Shown here in pieces: positions 22,381 to 33,932 of a stretch of 64,000 nt of DNA. A program made the position numbers and the translations under genes. The stretch comes from Zygnema cylindricum (lineage: Eukaryota > Streptophyta > Zygnematophyceae > Zygnematales > Zygnemataceae). The DNA lies in the NCBI GenBank assembly GCA_037447655.1, contig JBBHKE010002012.1, positions 109,945-173,944 on the forward strand, written 5' to 3'. The first letter of the stretch is position 1. Every line of letters begins with the position of its first letter. The notes beneath the pieces are model-generated. The model searched no databases. It was not told the DNA's origin and saw only the letters and a program-made list of their open reading frames with translations.

Positions 22381-23520
22381 ATGTCTTCCCATCCTGACCT
22401 GTGGGAAGGATCTTCTGCCATTAATGCTCTCCCTGCCTCACTTCTCCTACGCATCTTCTCCTCTCTCCCTCCCAAGGAGTGTGCCAGAGCCGCCTGTGTA
22501 AGGAAAGACTGGAGCGACTCAGCAAGTGAGGATTCCATGTGGCAGGCTCACTGTCAGGAAGACTATCTTGAGAGTTCTTCTCCCCGTAAACCTAATGGAG
22601 AAGGATAATCCAGTTTCAAGGTAAATAGTGCATATGCCACAGAGTACGTCGAGGGCATAAAAAAATGCTATTTTTTTTTCTCAGGCACCTTGATTCAAGT
22701 CTATTCTTCATGAAAAAAAATTGACGAGTGCTTAGTAGGATCAGATTGAAGTTTGATGTTTTTTGTGGTTATTGTCGCCTTCGGTTAAAATAATCTCAAA
22801 TAAGATCTTTCGATTGACTTTGGGTCTTTTAATTGACCTTGGTTCTTAAATTTTCCTGCAGGAAATGTAAGAAGCATTTCATTTTGAATTTGCCAAGTAT
22901 GGAGGTCTATACAAGAGGGCCAAACTGTGCTGGTTAAGGATGGAGACATGGCTGGCTCAAAACTTGCAAGAAGTTGTGGAATCAATGCGTCGGGGGGCTT
23001 CAGAAGAGGAGCTGGATTTTGTAGAGGAAAAACTCGGGGAGAAGCTTCCTCTTCCTATGCGAATGTTGTATCAATTGCATGATGGGCAAAAGCTGCCACG
23101 TCACCTCCGCAACGACATAATTCTGGAATTTTATGGACTCTTTGGTGGTTATGGTTTTTGGGCTGAATACAGTTGCCTCTTCCTCAGATTTCGAACTATT
23201 TCAACTGGATAAAAGAGGTCAAGAACATTGCAATTCCAAGGAGTTCTTTTTAGATTCAGAACTTTTTCACTTCCATGGTATGTTGCGATGGCTGGAAGAG
23301 TACTCTATGCGTTTGGAGAGTGGAATGTATGTTATACGTACATTAAGTGACCCGGTGGTTTGTGTAGTTCGTGCAATTTCTATACATAGAGACAAGGTGG
23401 TTCTTGCAATATCATTATATCCTGAAGTGCCTCCACTTTGCACTAAAGCTGTGACTCAACGAGTGCAAGTGAGTGAAACTCACCAGAATTACCATGTTTG
23501 TTGTAGCGCTTCTTTTGAGG
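22381..23520 (+). pseudogene. SKIP16: SKIP16-like F-box protein gene, 5' part, damaged or truncated
   Basis: Exon 1 gives an F-box (INALPASLLLRIFSSLPPKE...VRKDWSDSASEDSMW), followed by LESSSP. A downstream exon gives FAKYGGLYKRAKLCW and an SMI1/KNR4-like segment (GASEEELDFVEEKLGEKLPL, LYQLHDGQKL, GLFGGYGF), then MLRWLEEYSMRLESGMY and SLYPEVPPLC as in SKIP16 before its ApaG domain. The obvious donor (22621) leaves an in-frame TAA at 22606; a donor at 22586 with the acceptor ending at 22871 would stay open. A frame change near 23150-23160 and a shortened SMI1 region remain in either model. A good donor follows at 23521, but no ApaG exon was found in the next 2.4 kb. F-box proteins of this type act as SCF ubiquitin-ligase adaptors through SKP1. 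Confidence 0.75.
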
Positions 23521-25992
23521 TAAGATAAACGAGTATTCCGTCTATGTCCTTTTTGAATATTTTTGGGATTTGATGCATCAAATCAGTATATTCCTATGCA
23601 GTAATCATAACATTATTACTTTCAATCGTGATTAGCAATTATGTACATAGATGTGATGTTTATAAAGAGCTCTCAGGAGAAAAAAGCGGTAGTGTGTGTT
23701 AAGAGTCATTGAGCACTCCCTTTTCTTTGGTAGTTAACGTACATCAGTCTATTTTGTTCTAAGAATCTTTATTCGTATCTATTTACATTTTGTGCTCCCT
23801 AGAGGAAAAATTCTTCTTTTGTTCTTTTGTACAAATTAGATCAGCTACTTCTTTTCAGTTTCACTACTTTCATTAAGGATCTTTAAGGACAATGCACTAA
23901 ATTCACACGTGAAAATCCACAGTAAATAGCACTGTGAGACTTTGTGTCACAGGATCTCTTCTCAATTCATTTCATTCGTTCAATTCATGGCCTCAAACAC
24001 TCCACCTCCAATTGTGTGGATGGCCCAAAAATACGTTTGTGTGGGTTCTTACTCAAATACAGGCCTGCCAAGCAATTTTTGCAGTTTTTCAGAATTTGTA
24101 GAGATTCATCAATATTTTTTTGAGATACGGTCACAACCGCATCTCGATATTTTCTATGTGTGGGATGTTCTTTTTTAGGATGGAATCAGCATGTAGAATC
24201 TCTCTTTCATTCCCATCCTACGCTTTTCATATTTTCTTTCTCTTCCAATGCCACGAAAACATTTTATCGTGGATTGCTTTCCACTTCGACCATTTTTTCA
24301 AGTATAACATGATGTGTTCTAAACCATTTTCTTAGTGGTCAAGGAGAAAGAGGCGATATTTTGCAATTTATAGGTTATGTTTTCAATCTTCAGTGTCCAT
24401 GTCAGTTAACATTTATCAAGATCTTGCCATTTGAACGTAAAGTTGGTAATCGACTTGAACTTTTCGCATTCACTCTCCTTAATCTCTCTTTGTCGTCATG
24501 TGACATTCTTGTCATTGGCCAACTGATATAAACTTCTTTGATTTTGGGATTGGCTATTCAGGAACGAGCTTCAACTGCTTTTATCCCACAACTGAGTAGT
24601 GTGAGATTTGTTGATTTTATTTGCGATTTTGGGCAATATCGGGTATCGCCGATTTACTGTGACCGACGTCACATCGTGGAACAGTACTATTTGTACGGTC
24701 GGACGTCGAAGTTCAGACGACGTGGAGTCATACCATTATTACAATCATGCAGTTGTACATATTCAGGTTCACCTGAACAAGCATTCGTAGGCATCATTTC
24801 ACTGGACCACATTAAAGAGTGTACATTAAAGAGTGTTTCATGCAGACAGACAACATTAGAGTACCAAAGCACTCAGAATAGACAAGAAGATACACCCTTC
24901 ATCCATTAATGTCAGAACAAAGCAGCGTAGACATAGTCAAGTAAGACAAGAATAGAGTGGCTTTATTAGAAAGTCCTCGTTGTAACACTTACCATTTATT
25001 AAAGCTACGGCATTTGTGTACCTCTATTTTGTCTACTTGTCTACTTCATCTGTTTGCTACGCATATCCCTCCCTACTCTTTTCTATCTCTCCTGTCTAAC
25101 TATTTGTAGTGACTCGACTCCCCAAGCCCCTCTGTGTGTATTGACCTGTGGCCGGTCAAAGCTATCCGTGGCTACGAGATTCTCTTCCCGTTAGCTCGGA
25201 TGACCGACCCAGAGCAACAAGATCACCCACACGCAAGAAGTATCTTTTTTTTTCGATTTGCTTGAAGCTACTGCCATACAAGAATGTTAAGGACATCCTT
25301 AAGGACAAGAGTGTACAATTACGGAAATGAGCTTTCACCACAAAGTTGGGGGATAAAGTTGTCCATAGTGTTGTCGAGGAGGGAGTGACCCTCCAGGTGT
25401 GTAAGCCATCTTAAAGCTTCGTAGCAGTTGTTTTAATTTGAAATCTCCAATTTCAATTAATGTTGATGGAGTCTCTTCTGCTAGGTTATATAAGGGGAAA
25501 AGGTTCATTCATGATGCTAAGCAAACTAGTTATCATCGATGTGGTTCCATGTGGGTTGACTGTGTAAGATACTTTTGAACTGCCTAAATTGTAAACTGGG
25601 ATTGCATGAGTGTGACGTAGAGTATTTTTATCTATTAATAAAGTTTATTATCTATTATCAATCAATAAAGATTGCATGAGCTCTTGCGGCAATATAATGT
25701 TCATTTGATTATGAGAAGATTCCATTGACGTATGGTTCTTGTGAAAGTAAGGCACAGAATTGGGAATTGAATTGTGTATCCGAATAATGGTAGAGTCGAG
25801 GGAAAAAAATGTACTCTAGAGTGGATGATTGTACGACTGAAGTCTTCCAGCCTTTTTCCTTAGCTAATTTTTTTTTTAAACCATTCGAACCTCTAGGGTG
25901 GTTTATACTGAAAGGTTTCTTTGTTTTCTAAGAATGAGAAATGTTATTAACTCTGTTGCCTTAGGATAGTAGAGGCTCATTCATAAGCTTTT
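23521..25992. other. Region 3' of the SKIP16-like sequence, no gene recognised
   Basis: Searched for an ApaG-type exon (Tyr-Trp-x-Tyr...Arg-His-Trp motifs) and for other domains; none was seen. The 123-residue frame at 24538-24909 has no recognisable motif. The sequence is otherwise AT-rich and unremarkable. Confidence 0.5.
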
Positions 25993-26591
25993 TGTAGGAT
26001 CTTTGAAATAAATAATCACAAAATTAAATCACAGAGAATTCACAAAGATACACTGATTTCATACACAGCGAAAGCTCATAGATAAAAAGAAAATTCAGCC
26101 AAAAAAGGTTTATATGTGTTTTTGGCCAAAGCCTTTTTACATCATCTCATATTTCTCTCTTTCAATCTCTTACTCAAAAAGATTCATTTCTGCAGTAGTA
26201 ATCTGCAGACTATATACCTTCTCTAACTAGCTTACAAAGGTAACAACCAAAGCTAGTATTGTGGTAATCTTCCATCTCCTTCCTGGCAAAGAGCACTGAG
26301 AAGAAATTTCCACGAAGGAAGGCGTACACGCCTTCTCCTTCTAGAAAGCGAAACTCCAAAAGAGAAGTTTCGTGCGTGCGCACGAAATGAGCACCTGCAC
26401 ACGAAATAACTCGCCTGCACGTAAAACAAAAAGTGACGCGAAACGAAATAGTATGTTTCGTTCGCGAATATCTCAAATAGTACCGCGAAACGTCATCGTA
26501 CATTTCGTACGATGACGTGGTACTTCACGTCAACAATAAATTATTGGTGTGACGCTTCGCGAAATGTCGCGAAAACGACAATATTCCAACA
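25993..26591 (-). repeat. Solo LTR, same family as the 13688-14668 LTR
   Basis: The ends are TGTAGGATC on the plus strand and TTCCAACA at 26591, so on the minus strand it reads TGTTGGAA...GATCCTACA. Landmarks shared with the 3' LTR at 13688-14668 include the cagcg(a/g)aagctcata block, the paired ggccaaa motifs, ggaaggcgtacacgcctt and the palindromic CGAAAC...GTTTCG motifs. No internal element sequence adjoins it. The flanking five bases (CTTTT and AAGTG) do not match, so the target duplication has been lost or the ends are slightly off. Confidence 0.8.
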
Positions 26592-28844
26592 AAGTGTAAC
26601 GTCAGGGCTCTACTTTTGTTGCTCTCTCTTCCTCTCCTACAGTGAGTAAAATCACAGGGCTGTTTTCGTAATGGTTTTTTAGGGTTGAGTGACTTTATTT
26701 CATTTTTATTTTATCTACCGAAACATCTTTTGAACCTTTTGACAATCGGTTTCTTCCTAAGATTCTCATTTCTGACACTAAAACTGGTATGTGAGGTTCC
26801 AACAACATAATTTCTTGATTAAATAATTTTATTGAAAATAACTTCTTAACGAAAATATTTATAGGTAAAACCTCTTGACAAAAGTTCTTGATTCTGGCAT
26901 TGAAATGATGGGAGACATAGTACATTGATACATATTATGGGATTTCGGCATTCAAATATGGATTTTGATAATTAAATTAGATGCTCACATTCAAAATTAT
27001 CGTTGAGATTTCTAACATCAAAAAATTTAGTGAAAAAATTCAAATTCTAGATTTAATTCATAAAACTTAGGCATCCACATCGGAAGTCTCTAATTCAAAG
27101 AAAAATCGTATTCTTGCCCATCTTATTATATAAAATTGACATTAAACATCGTAAACATAATTATAAGATTAAAGTTGTCAATAATGGACGCCAAATGAGA
27201 TTCTTATAATCAATCCACTTGTAAACGTGCAAAATAGTTGTCGAGACTCTCACATTAAAAAAAAATGATGTCCCCTCTCCCCTCTCCCCTTCTCCCCCTC
27301 CTACACCGAATGACGTGGTTGATTCTTAACCGTAACGTTATGAAAAAAACAGATAGTGTTGACACTATTTTGGGTCCAAAGGGGTAAAATTCAGCACCGA
27401 TATAGTAATAATGACACTATTTCAGGTCCCTGCGGTTAAATTTGTGAGCACTGATACAGTGATTTTGACACTATTGGTGTAACACCAAATAGTGAGGGTG
27501 TTCTCCTCACAGGCTGCCGCTTCCTCCCCGGAAACTCTTAAACTTTCTCATCCATGGCGGAAGAGTATTTGAAATTCTGTACATATGCCTTCTGTGGCAA
27601 ACTCGCTCTCTGAGGGAATTCCACTATTGTAGGTCAGGCTCCAAATCCGATTTTACAAAGACTTAACTATGGCTTCCAAATATCTAATGGTCTTTCCTAA
27701 CCACTTGTCAGGAGCTTCTCTTTAGCTTCTCTTTTCAGCTCCTTCGGGGCGTTTCTCCCTCAATGCTGAAAAGAGATTCAAAGATGAGCTGTTATGCTCC
27801 TTTCTCCCTATTCCATTTGACAGCAGGTGTTTGTGTTCGGGAGAGTGACAACTCTCCTGTCGCGTCACATCAATGCCAACACACTTTCCACCTCAACCCT
27901 TGTGCAAAAGTAATTTCCAAAAAAAAAATCAGGAGACAAAAATGAAAAAACCTTCATGCAATTAGATGATCATTAAAGAGACAAAATTACAAAAGAAACT
28001 ATGTATTCTCCTTAAACAGCCAGAGTATAGACGTATTGATAGTTCGACATCTACAATGACTAGTCGCACTACAAATGACATAACCAGAATTGATACAGGT
28101 CCAGTACATCTATACATGACATTTCAAGCGAAACCGACCCTTAACCCCTGAAATTGAAATAATTTTGGGGTTCTACACACTGTAGGTAAAGAACAAATAT
28201 GTACAGTTTTAGAACCCTTTTAGTATTTAAACTTCGGGCTACTATTTCTCAGCCAATACTAGTCTAAATGGCATGATCTAAACGTCTATGAACAGCTTTT
28301 TGCAAAACCTTAACACTCTTAAAAACCAATCATGCTCAAAGGTACATTTCCCAAAGTTTCCGTATTTACACACCAGAAGGGAACTTCGAGATGCCATAAC
28401 TACGGCTCGGAGGGTCAAAATCAAACTATTTACAATGCCATGGAGAGTACTAAATCCCCTCGAGAGGCCCAACCAATCCACACAAGCTAAAGCCCAAACC
28501 CCCCTCCAACGCGGGAGGCAACACCACGACGCCTCAGCCCCTCAGCATCATGTCCCTCATGAATGGGCGTGGTGACGAGGCACGGCCTATATCACACCCG
28601 TATAGTATTGGCCCAGCCTCTGACCGTATGAGCCGGCGAAGGAACCAATCCCATTCGCCCAAGGCTCCTCTGGTGCGTTGGTGCTTATTTTCAGTCGGTC
28701 GTTTATCCTGAATAAGTTGCGAGGACCCAACACTGGGGAATACGTGACTCTGGGATTTGTCGTTTGCCATTTGCTGCGGCCGACTCTGATGACGTCAGCC
28801 AAAGGTCACCGGAGGACATACGACGACATCGGGCATGTCAAGGG
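26592..28844. other. Intergenic stretch with one foldback-like block
   Basis: At about 27340-27490 repeated blocks with gacactatt, gcaccgatatagt and agtgttgacactatt occur in both orientations and resemble the ATTAGTGTTA elements. Elsewhere no gene, RNA or repeat boundary was recognised. Short frames at 27763-27945 and 28288-28575 show no domain. Confidence 0.45.
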
Positions 28845-29161
28845 AGAGGGAGGAGGGGGGAGGGGGGAGAGGGAGATGTGAGGGAGAAGGATGGAGAGGG
28901 AGGGAGAGAGAGAGCGAGAGAGAGAGGTATAGGGGGAGAGGGAGGGGAGGGCGATGGGAGAGGGAGAGGGAGGGCGATAGGAAGAGTGAGAGAGTGATAG
29001 GGAGAGGGAGAGGGAGAGGGAGGTAGAGAGATTTTGGGAGGAAGAGGGAGAGGGAGGGGGAGTTCGAGAGGAAGAGGGAGAGGGAGAGGGAGAGGAAAAG
29101 GGAAAGGGAGAGCGAGAGAAAGAGGGAGGTAGAGAGAGGGAAAGGGAGAGGGAGAGGGAGA
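28845..29161. repeat. (GGGAGA)n-type polypurine tract
   Basis: About 315 bases of nearly pure purine on the plus strand, built from GAGAGGGAGAGGGA units with few interruptions. Such tracts recur at 29598-29822, 37068-37355, 43869-43935, 44699-44907 and 50500-50632, with the pyrimidine strand on plus at 42467-42563 and 43327-43478. Confidence 0.92.
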
Positions 29162-29597
29162 ATAATTACCACACTCTGTGGAACTCTAGAAGAACCGACA
29201 TTTTCTCCCCTCAAAATTTTTGGCAGTCTGCCGGGAAAGTATCCTGGTGCCACCAAATAAAAACCATATGAATTAGAAATTCTAAAATGGAATTACATAG
29301 AAAAAGAAAAATCGCCAAACCAAAAAGTATAAATAAATATATGTTTAGATAAACAGCATATAGACATGTTAAATTTAAGGGCATGCCAGTCTTCATACAT
29401 ACAATCGTTAAACAAAGTATAAAATAAACTACAATGTTGTAAGGCTAGCCTTTTTCTTTATTGGGAAATTTTCTACATTTTGAAAAGAAAAAAAAATGAT
29501 GAAAAGTTGAAAAACATAAAATTGTAACTGAAAGTTGAATTACAATTAGAATTTAAAATTTTAAACATAAAAAAATATGACACGTCAGGAATGCGGG
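29162..29597. other. AT-rich spacer downstream of the BTB/NPH3 gene
   Basis: Parts (about 29330-29470: tatgtttagataaacagcatatagacatg...) are closely similar to 37440-37560 in a PheRS intron, so this is a dispersed repeat that occurs next to purine tracts in both places. No gene was seen. Confidence 0.6.
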
Positions 29598-29822
29598 CTG
29601 AGGGGGGGAAGGGGAGAAGGGGGAGATGAAAAGGCAGAGGGCATGAGGGGATAGGGGAGAGGGGGAGAGGGGGAGAGGGAGAGGGGGGGAGAAAGGGAGA
29701 GGGAAAAAGGAGGGGATAGAGCCGGGAGGGGGAGAGGAAGGGGATGGGGAGAGGGAGAGAGGCAAGGAAGGGGAAGAAGAGGGAGAGGGAGAGGGGGAGA
29801 GGGAGAGGGGGAGAGGGAGGAG
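29598..29822. repeat. G-rich polypurine tract
   Basis: Plus-strand purine-rich sequence dominated by GGGGAGAGGG units. It is followed immediately by the 31-bp minisatellite. Confidence 0.9.
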
Positions 29823-29837
29823 GCTGAGAAACTAAGG

Positions 29838-30080
29838 ACAGAAAAAGAGGGTGGAAAAACTAATAAAGGGAGAAAAAGAGGGTGGAAAAAAGAACAAAGA
29901 CAGGAAAAGAGGGTGGAAAACTAATAAAGACAGAAAAAGAGGGTAGAACACTAATAAAGAGAGAAAAAGAGGGTGGAAAAACTAACAAATAGAGAAATAG
30001 AGGGTGGAAAAACAAATAAAGAGAGAAATAGAGGGTGGGAAAACTAATAAAGACAGAAAAGAGGGTGGAAAAGAGGGCCC
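29838..30080. repeat. 31-bp minisatellite with an AAAGAGGGTGGAAAA core
   Basis: About eight imperfect copies of a unit of roughly 31 bp (agaaaaagagggtggaaaaactaataaagac with variants). It lies just beyond the 3' end of the BTB/NPH3 gene. The same core occurs twice in PheRS gene introns at about 37930 and 38018. Confidence 0.88.
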
Positions 30081-31100
30081 AACACCCAGGTACCATGTCA
30101 GTCCCAAAATAGTACCAAATCCTTTTTTGTTCTCAAAACATGAAAACTTGAATAAAATTAAAAATTATCTCATCTTATCAGGTTGTACAGTAGGTGTGGG
30201 GGTAAACTGAGAAGACAACTCACGGTTTTTCAGCGTTCAAACTTTTAGTACGTTTTGATTTTATTTTTTTTGTACGTTTTGATTTTTTTTTTTATCTTTG
30301 GTTTTCAAATCTTTACGAAGACCATCCACCTCAGCTTGCAAAGTCGATATCTTTTTCTGTATATACAACAAGGTAAACGAAAGGACAACATAACCGGTTT
30401 GAGACTAACAGGTATGGAGAAATTTTTCAAATACACATCATTGCAAACTCATAAAATGCATAAACCAATGGTAGTTTCAGTTGCACAGACCTATTTCGTT
30501 AGGAAAAAAATATCCAGCTTAGAGTAAAGATTATGATGTTACTACAGGGCACCTGAAGTAACATTTGAAATATTTGAATGGTTTCACTTACCGGATCTAA
30601 TCGCTGCTTGTCACACCATATCTAGAATATTCAGACATAGGTCTTGCTTGACATGTTTTAATACCATTAAAGTGGTCTATCAGATTTCCGACGATTTTTC
30701 AAAACCGTTGAGGATCTTTTAAGAATAAAGAAAAGATTTAGTGAAATGATTGTAACCAGTCAAGCCAACATAGCAAATTTATTGAAGTTTGACTAAAACA
30801 AAAAGTAAATTGACACATTGTTAGATAGACTAGCCATAAAAAAGAAAAAGCTGACTAATTTCAAATCATAAAAATATTTAACAAAATATTGACCCATTGG
30901 CCCAACACCCAGGTGCCAAGTCAGTCCGAAATAGTAGCAAATTCTTTCTTGTTGACAAAACATAAATTTCAGAAAGTATAGTATTTTATCAGATTGTACA
31001 GTAATTGCGAAGACTACTCACATTTTCTAACATAAGTTTTGCAATTTGGTTATCTTTCATTTTCAAATGTCCATGGAGACCCTCCATCTCAGCTTGAAGA
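30077..31100 (-). repeat. About 820-bp local duplication spanning the 3' end of the BTB/NPH3 gene
   Basis: The block gcccaacacccaggt...gtcagtcc through ttatcaggttgtacagta at 30077-30195 is repeated at 30898-31010. The coding pieces that follow are also related: the last exon (STLQAEVDGLRKDLKTKD) and the end of exon 2 (SNLQADVEGLQAEMEGLHGHLKMKD). The gene end was therefore duplicated and the copy spliced on as an additional exon. Confidence 0.75.
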
Positions 31101-33932
31101 CCCTCCACGTCTGCTTGCAAATTCGATACAAAATTCTTTTGGCTTTTCAGTTCCTTGTTTTGTGTCAAATACAAAGTTGTGAAAAAACCTGGTTGCAATG
31201 GAATTCGAAAATTTTGAACAGCCATCTCGGTTTTGGCTTCAGATAAATTTAACGGATCTAAAGCATGACACAAACGAATGACATCGTTGCCATTTACATC
31301 TGGGTTTCTCTCCAAAAAGGCATCGATCCCATCATATAAAGTATCACAGTTTTCCCGAAATGAACCAGGCAGAATCTCCACCAGTGTTTGAAGGTCAAAA
31401 AATTGAAATCCTTCACAATTAGAGGCTGCCCAACGGATATAGCCGTCGACCAAAGCACCGATAGAAATTTTTTTCTTATCTTTCAAAGGAGTGACATTGC
31501 CCATGTCTTTGACTTTTTCTATTGAAAACTGATCAGTGATAAGAGAAACCACTGTGCCTAATTCCAAGGCCTGCAAATCCGCCAAAGAGCATTTTTCCAG
31601 TTTCGTGCTCAGAAACTCTCGCAGAACATTTTCATATTTGCTTTTCAATTTGTGACAATATTTTAAAAGTGTCACCACATACGAGATCTGGCATTGCTCA
31701 TTATTGCAATTAGATCCATCCATGGAAAACCCCAAAGATTCTACAAGGCAATCCAAAATTGAACGTTTGTTAATTTCTGACCATTTTGAAAAAGTAGCAT
31801 CGTCGGCAGGGTAATTTGATGAACGAAAATCTTCCACTTCAGAAACTTCAGACGGCATAAGACATTTATCCCGGAGCACAATAGTGTAATTTTTCTCAGC
31901 AAGGTAATTTCCAATGCAGACAAAGCTCAATTTCTTTCTTCGAAGACCACCTAAGAATCCTCGGAGTAAAATAGGTGATAAGGCCACTAGCCTCCTGAAG
32001 AAAGCCTCCACTGCCGACAATGTGGACTCTGGTTCACCTTTATTCAATTTTAGTGCATACTCTGCAAGCCAAAACTGTTCCCAAAATCCGTTTAGCATTA
32101 GTGTGTACAAACAAAAATGCTAATCGCAAACATGTCTTCTTAAATGCTTCAATGCATTGCTTGGAAACAACCTCCAACAGCATCAAAGCAAGAAGACAAA
32201 AAACCAAAAAAAAAAAAAAATCTCTTGTTTAACATAGGAAAGTGCAAAGCATAACAATTTTTACCTTCAACGGTGTACAAGCAAAAAGACAACCAGAAAA
32301 ATCCAAACAACTTTCTTTTGTTTAACTTGCTACACAAGAAAGATTAATTATGTAGTTCATCAACAGTAAAAATTAAGACGACATATACATAAAATTAAAC
32401 AAAACTATCTTGCTTCACTTATGACATACCGAAGCATAACTTCTGCACACTGTCAACAGTATTAAGGAAGAGAACAAAAATAAAGTTTTGTTAAAAACTT
32501 GCGACAGAGGAAAAGATAACTATGCATTCCTGGATAGCTAAGCATATCTTCAACAGTACAAAGCAATAAGACAAAGAAACGGAATAGAACTAATTTTTCT
32601 TGTTTAACTCACGGCCCAGCAAAGCATACCTCTGTATATCTTCAACAGTATAAAGCAAAACAAAACATAAACAGAATAAAAAAAATATTATATTGCCTAA
32701 CTTATGACATAGCAAAGCAAAACCATGTAAACTTTGAACAGCATAACGCAAAAAGTTAAAGAAAGCAAATTGAACCAAGTTCTTTTGTTTAATGTACAAG
32801 TCATCAAAGCATAAGCATGTATGCCTTCAATAGTAAAGACGCAAGGAGAGAAAGAAACAGAATGAAACAAAACTCTCTTGTTGAACCTACAACATAGCAA
32901 AGCATAGCTATGTACGTCTTCAAAGCTATCAAACAACAAGAAAAATAGAGAAAATATAATCAAGATGATTCCGAAGCAAAGCATAACTGTATATACCGTC
33001 ACATACATAAAACAAGAAAACAAATAAAGAAAATGAAACAAAATTCTCTTGTTTACCTTACAAGATAACCAAAACATAATTTTGTTAGCTGAAAGGAGGA
33101 AAATCGCTAAAGACATGGAGAAATCCATCACAAACAGCGTAATCGCAAATATCCATAAAAGTTGGTACAACCCCCCCAAAATAAACACACAGTATTCGCT
33201 GAAATGAAGTAGCTGCAAACAATTTCACTGCAAAGTTTCACATTTCAGTTACACTTCCAACAACACTACGGCCAACAATTCAAATTTTTGTGCATGATTT
33301 CTGACAGACAAAGGATAAACATTGAACATTGCACACTGTAATATTTGTTAGATTTATTTTAATGCCGATATGCTTTTATACTCACCTAATATGACTTCTT
33401 GGCAGTTTTTAAAAATATCCTCACATATTCCAATACCGAGAGAAGTATCTTTAACAGTTCGCAGGAAAGAGAGAGAGCTCTCCCAGCTCGTATATACTTC
33501 CGCTTTCAAAAAGTCTTCACAAAGTTTGATCAAATTATTTGCAGAATATTCCTCAGTCATACGGAGATTATCCGCTGCAGCAATAATGTCAGCCACATTT
33601 TCTGCTGTCAACTTCGGCGATAAACCGTAACAAAAGTTCAGGATTTCTTTGAATGTAAGATTACCACCTGGCAACATGTCCAATGGCAAGTAAAACGTGA
33701 CGTGGAAAACATCTCTTGCTTCTTCACATTTCTGTTTGAAGAATTTGCTTTTTGCAAACAATGGAAATCTATGCAGCTGAAATGTGTTGTTATGCTCCAC
33801 ACTATTTATGGTAATGGCGGAGGAGCTTTGAAAATCGTTTTCCGGGGAATCTACAATCACAACTGTGACGTCACTAGGGATTGAAGAAGAGCGTAGCTGT
33901 TCCCAAGGGGATGAATGACAAATAGAAGCCAT
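30261..33932 (-). CDS. BTB/POZ and NPH3-domain protein (three exons)
   Basis: Exons 33386-33932, 31022-32061 and 30261-30356 join in phase (561 codons including the stop). Residues 1 to about 130 form a BTB/POZ domain (SDVTVVIVDSPE, FQLHRFPLFAKSKFFKQKC, then a BACK-like NLIKLCEDFLKAEVY). Exon 2 holds a divergent NPH3 domain (EAFFRRLVALSPILLRGFL, LLKYCHKL, YIRWAASN, FFDLQTLVEILPGSFR, YDGIDAFLERNPDV, RLCHALDPLNLSEAK, VQNFRIPLQ). The C-terminus is a coiled coil. NPH3/RPT2-like proteins are plant-specific and act as CUL3 ubiquitin-ligase adaptors, several in phototropin signalling. The exon 2 start is chosen by phase (acceptor before 32061); another acceptor seven bases upstream does not keep frame. 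Divergence from the classical members makes the partner unknown. Confidence 0.85.
32150..33090. repeat. About 90-bp degenerate tandem repeat filling intron 1 of the BTB/NPH3 gene
   Basis: At least ten units recur with the landmark (a)gcaaagcata at about 32243, 32337, 32430, 32536, 32617, 32706, 32805, 32891, 32972 and 33064, giving a mean spacing near 91 bp. Each unit also carries cttcaacagta and ttctcttgtttaac. Copies are strongly diverged from each other. Confidence 0.85.

Noticed and set aside
24538-24909. 123-codon frame 3' of the SKIP16-like sequence, considered as the missing ApaG exon
   Set aside because: It lacks the Tyr-Trp and Arg-His-Trp signatures of ApaG and any matching splice phase could not be shown.
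28795-29256. Long Ser/Leu/Pro frames across purine tracts, here and at 36978-37427, 43551-44015, 44573-44953 and 50489-50761
   Set aside because: They are translations of GA/CT repeats without start context or complexity.
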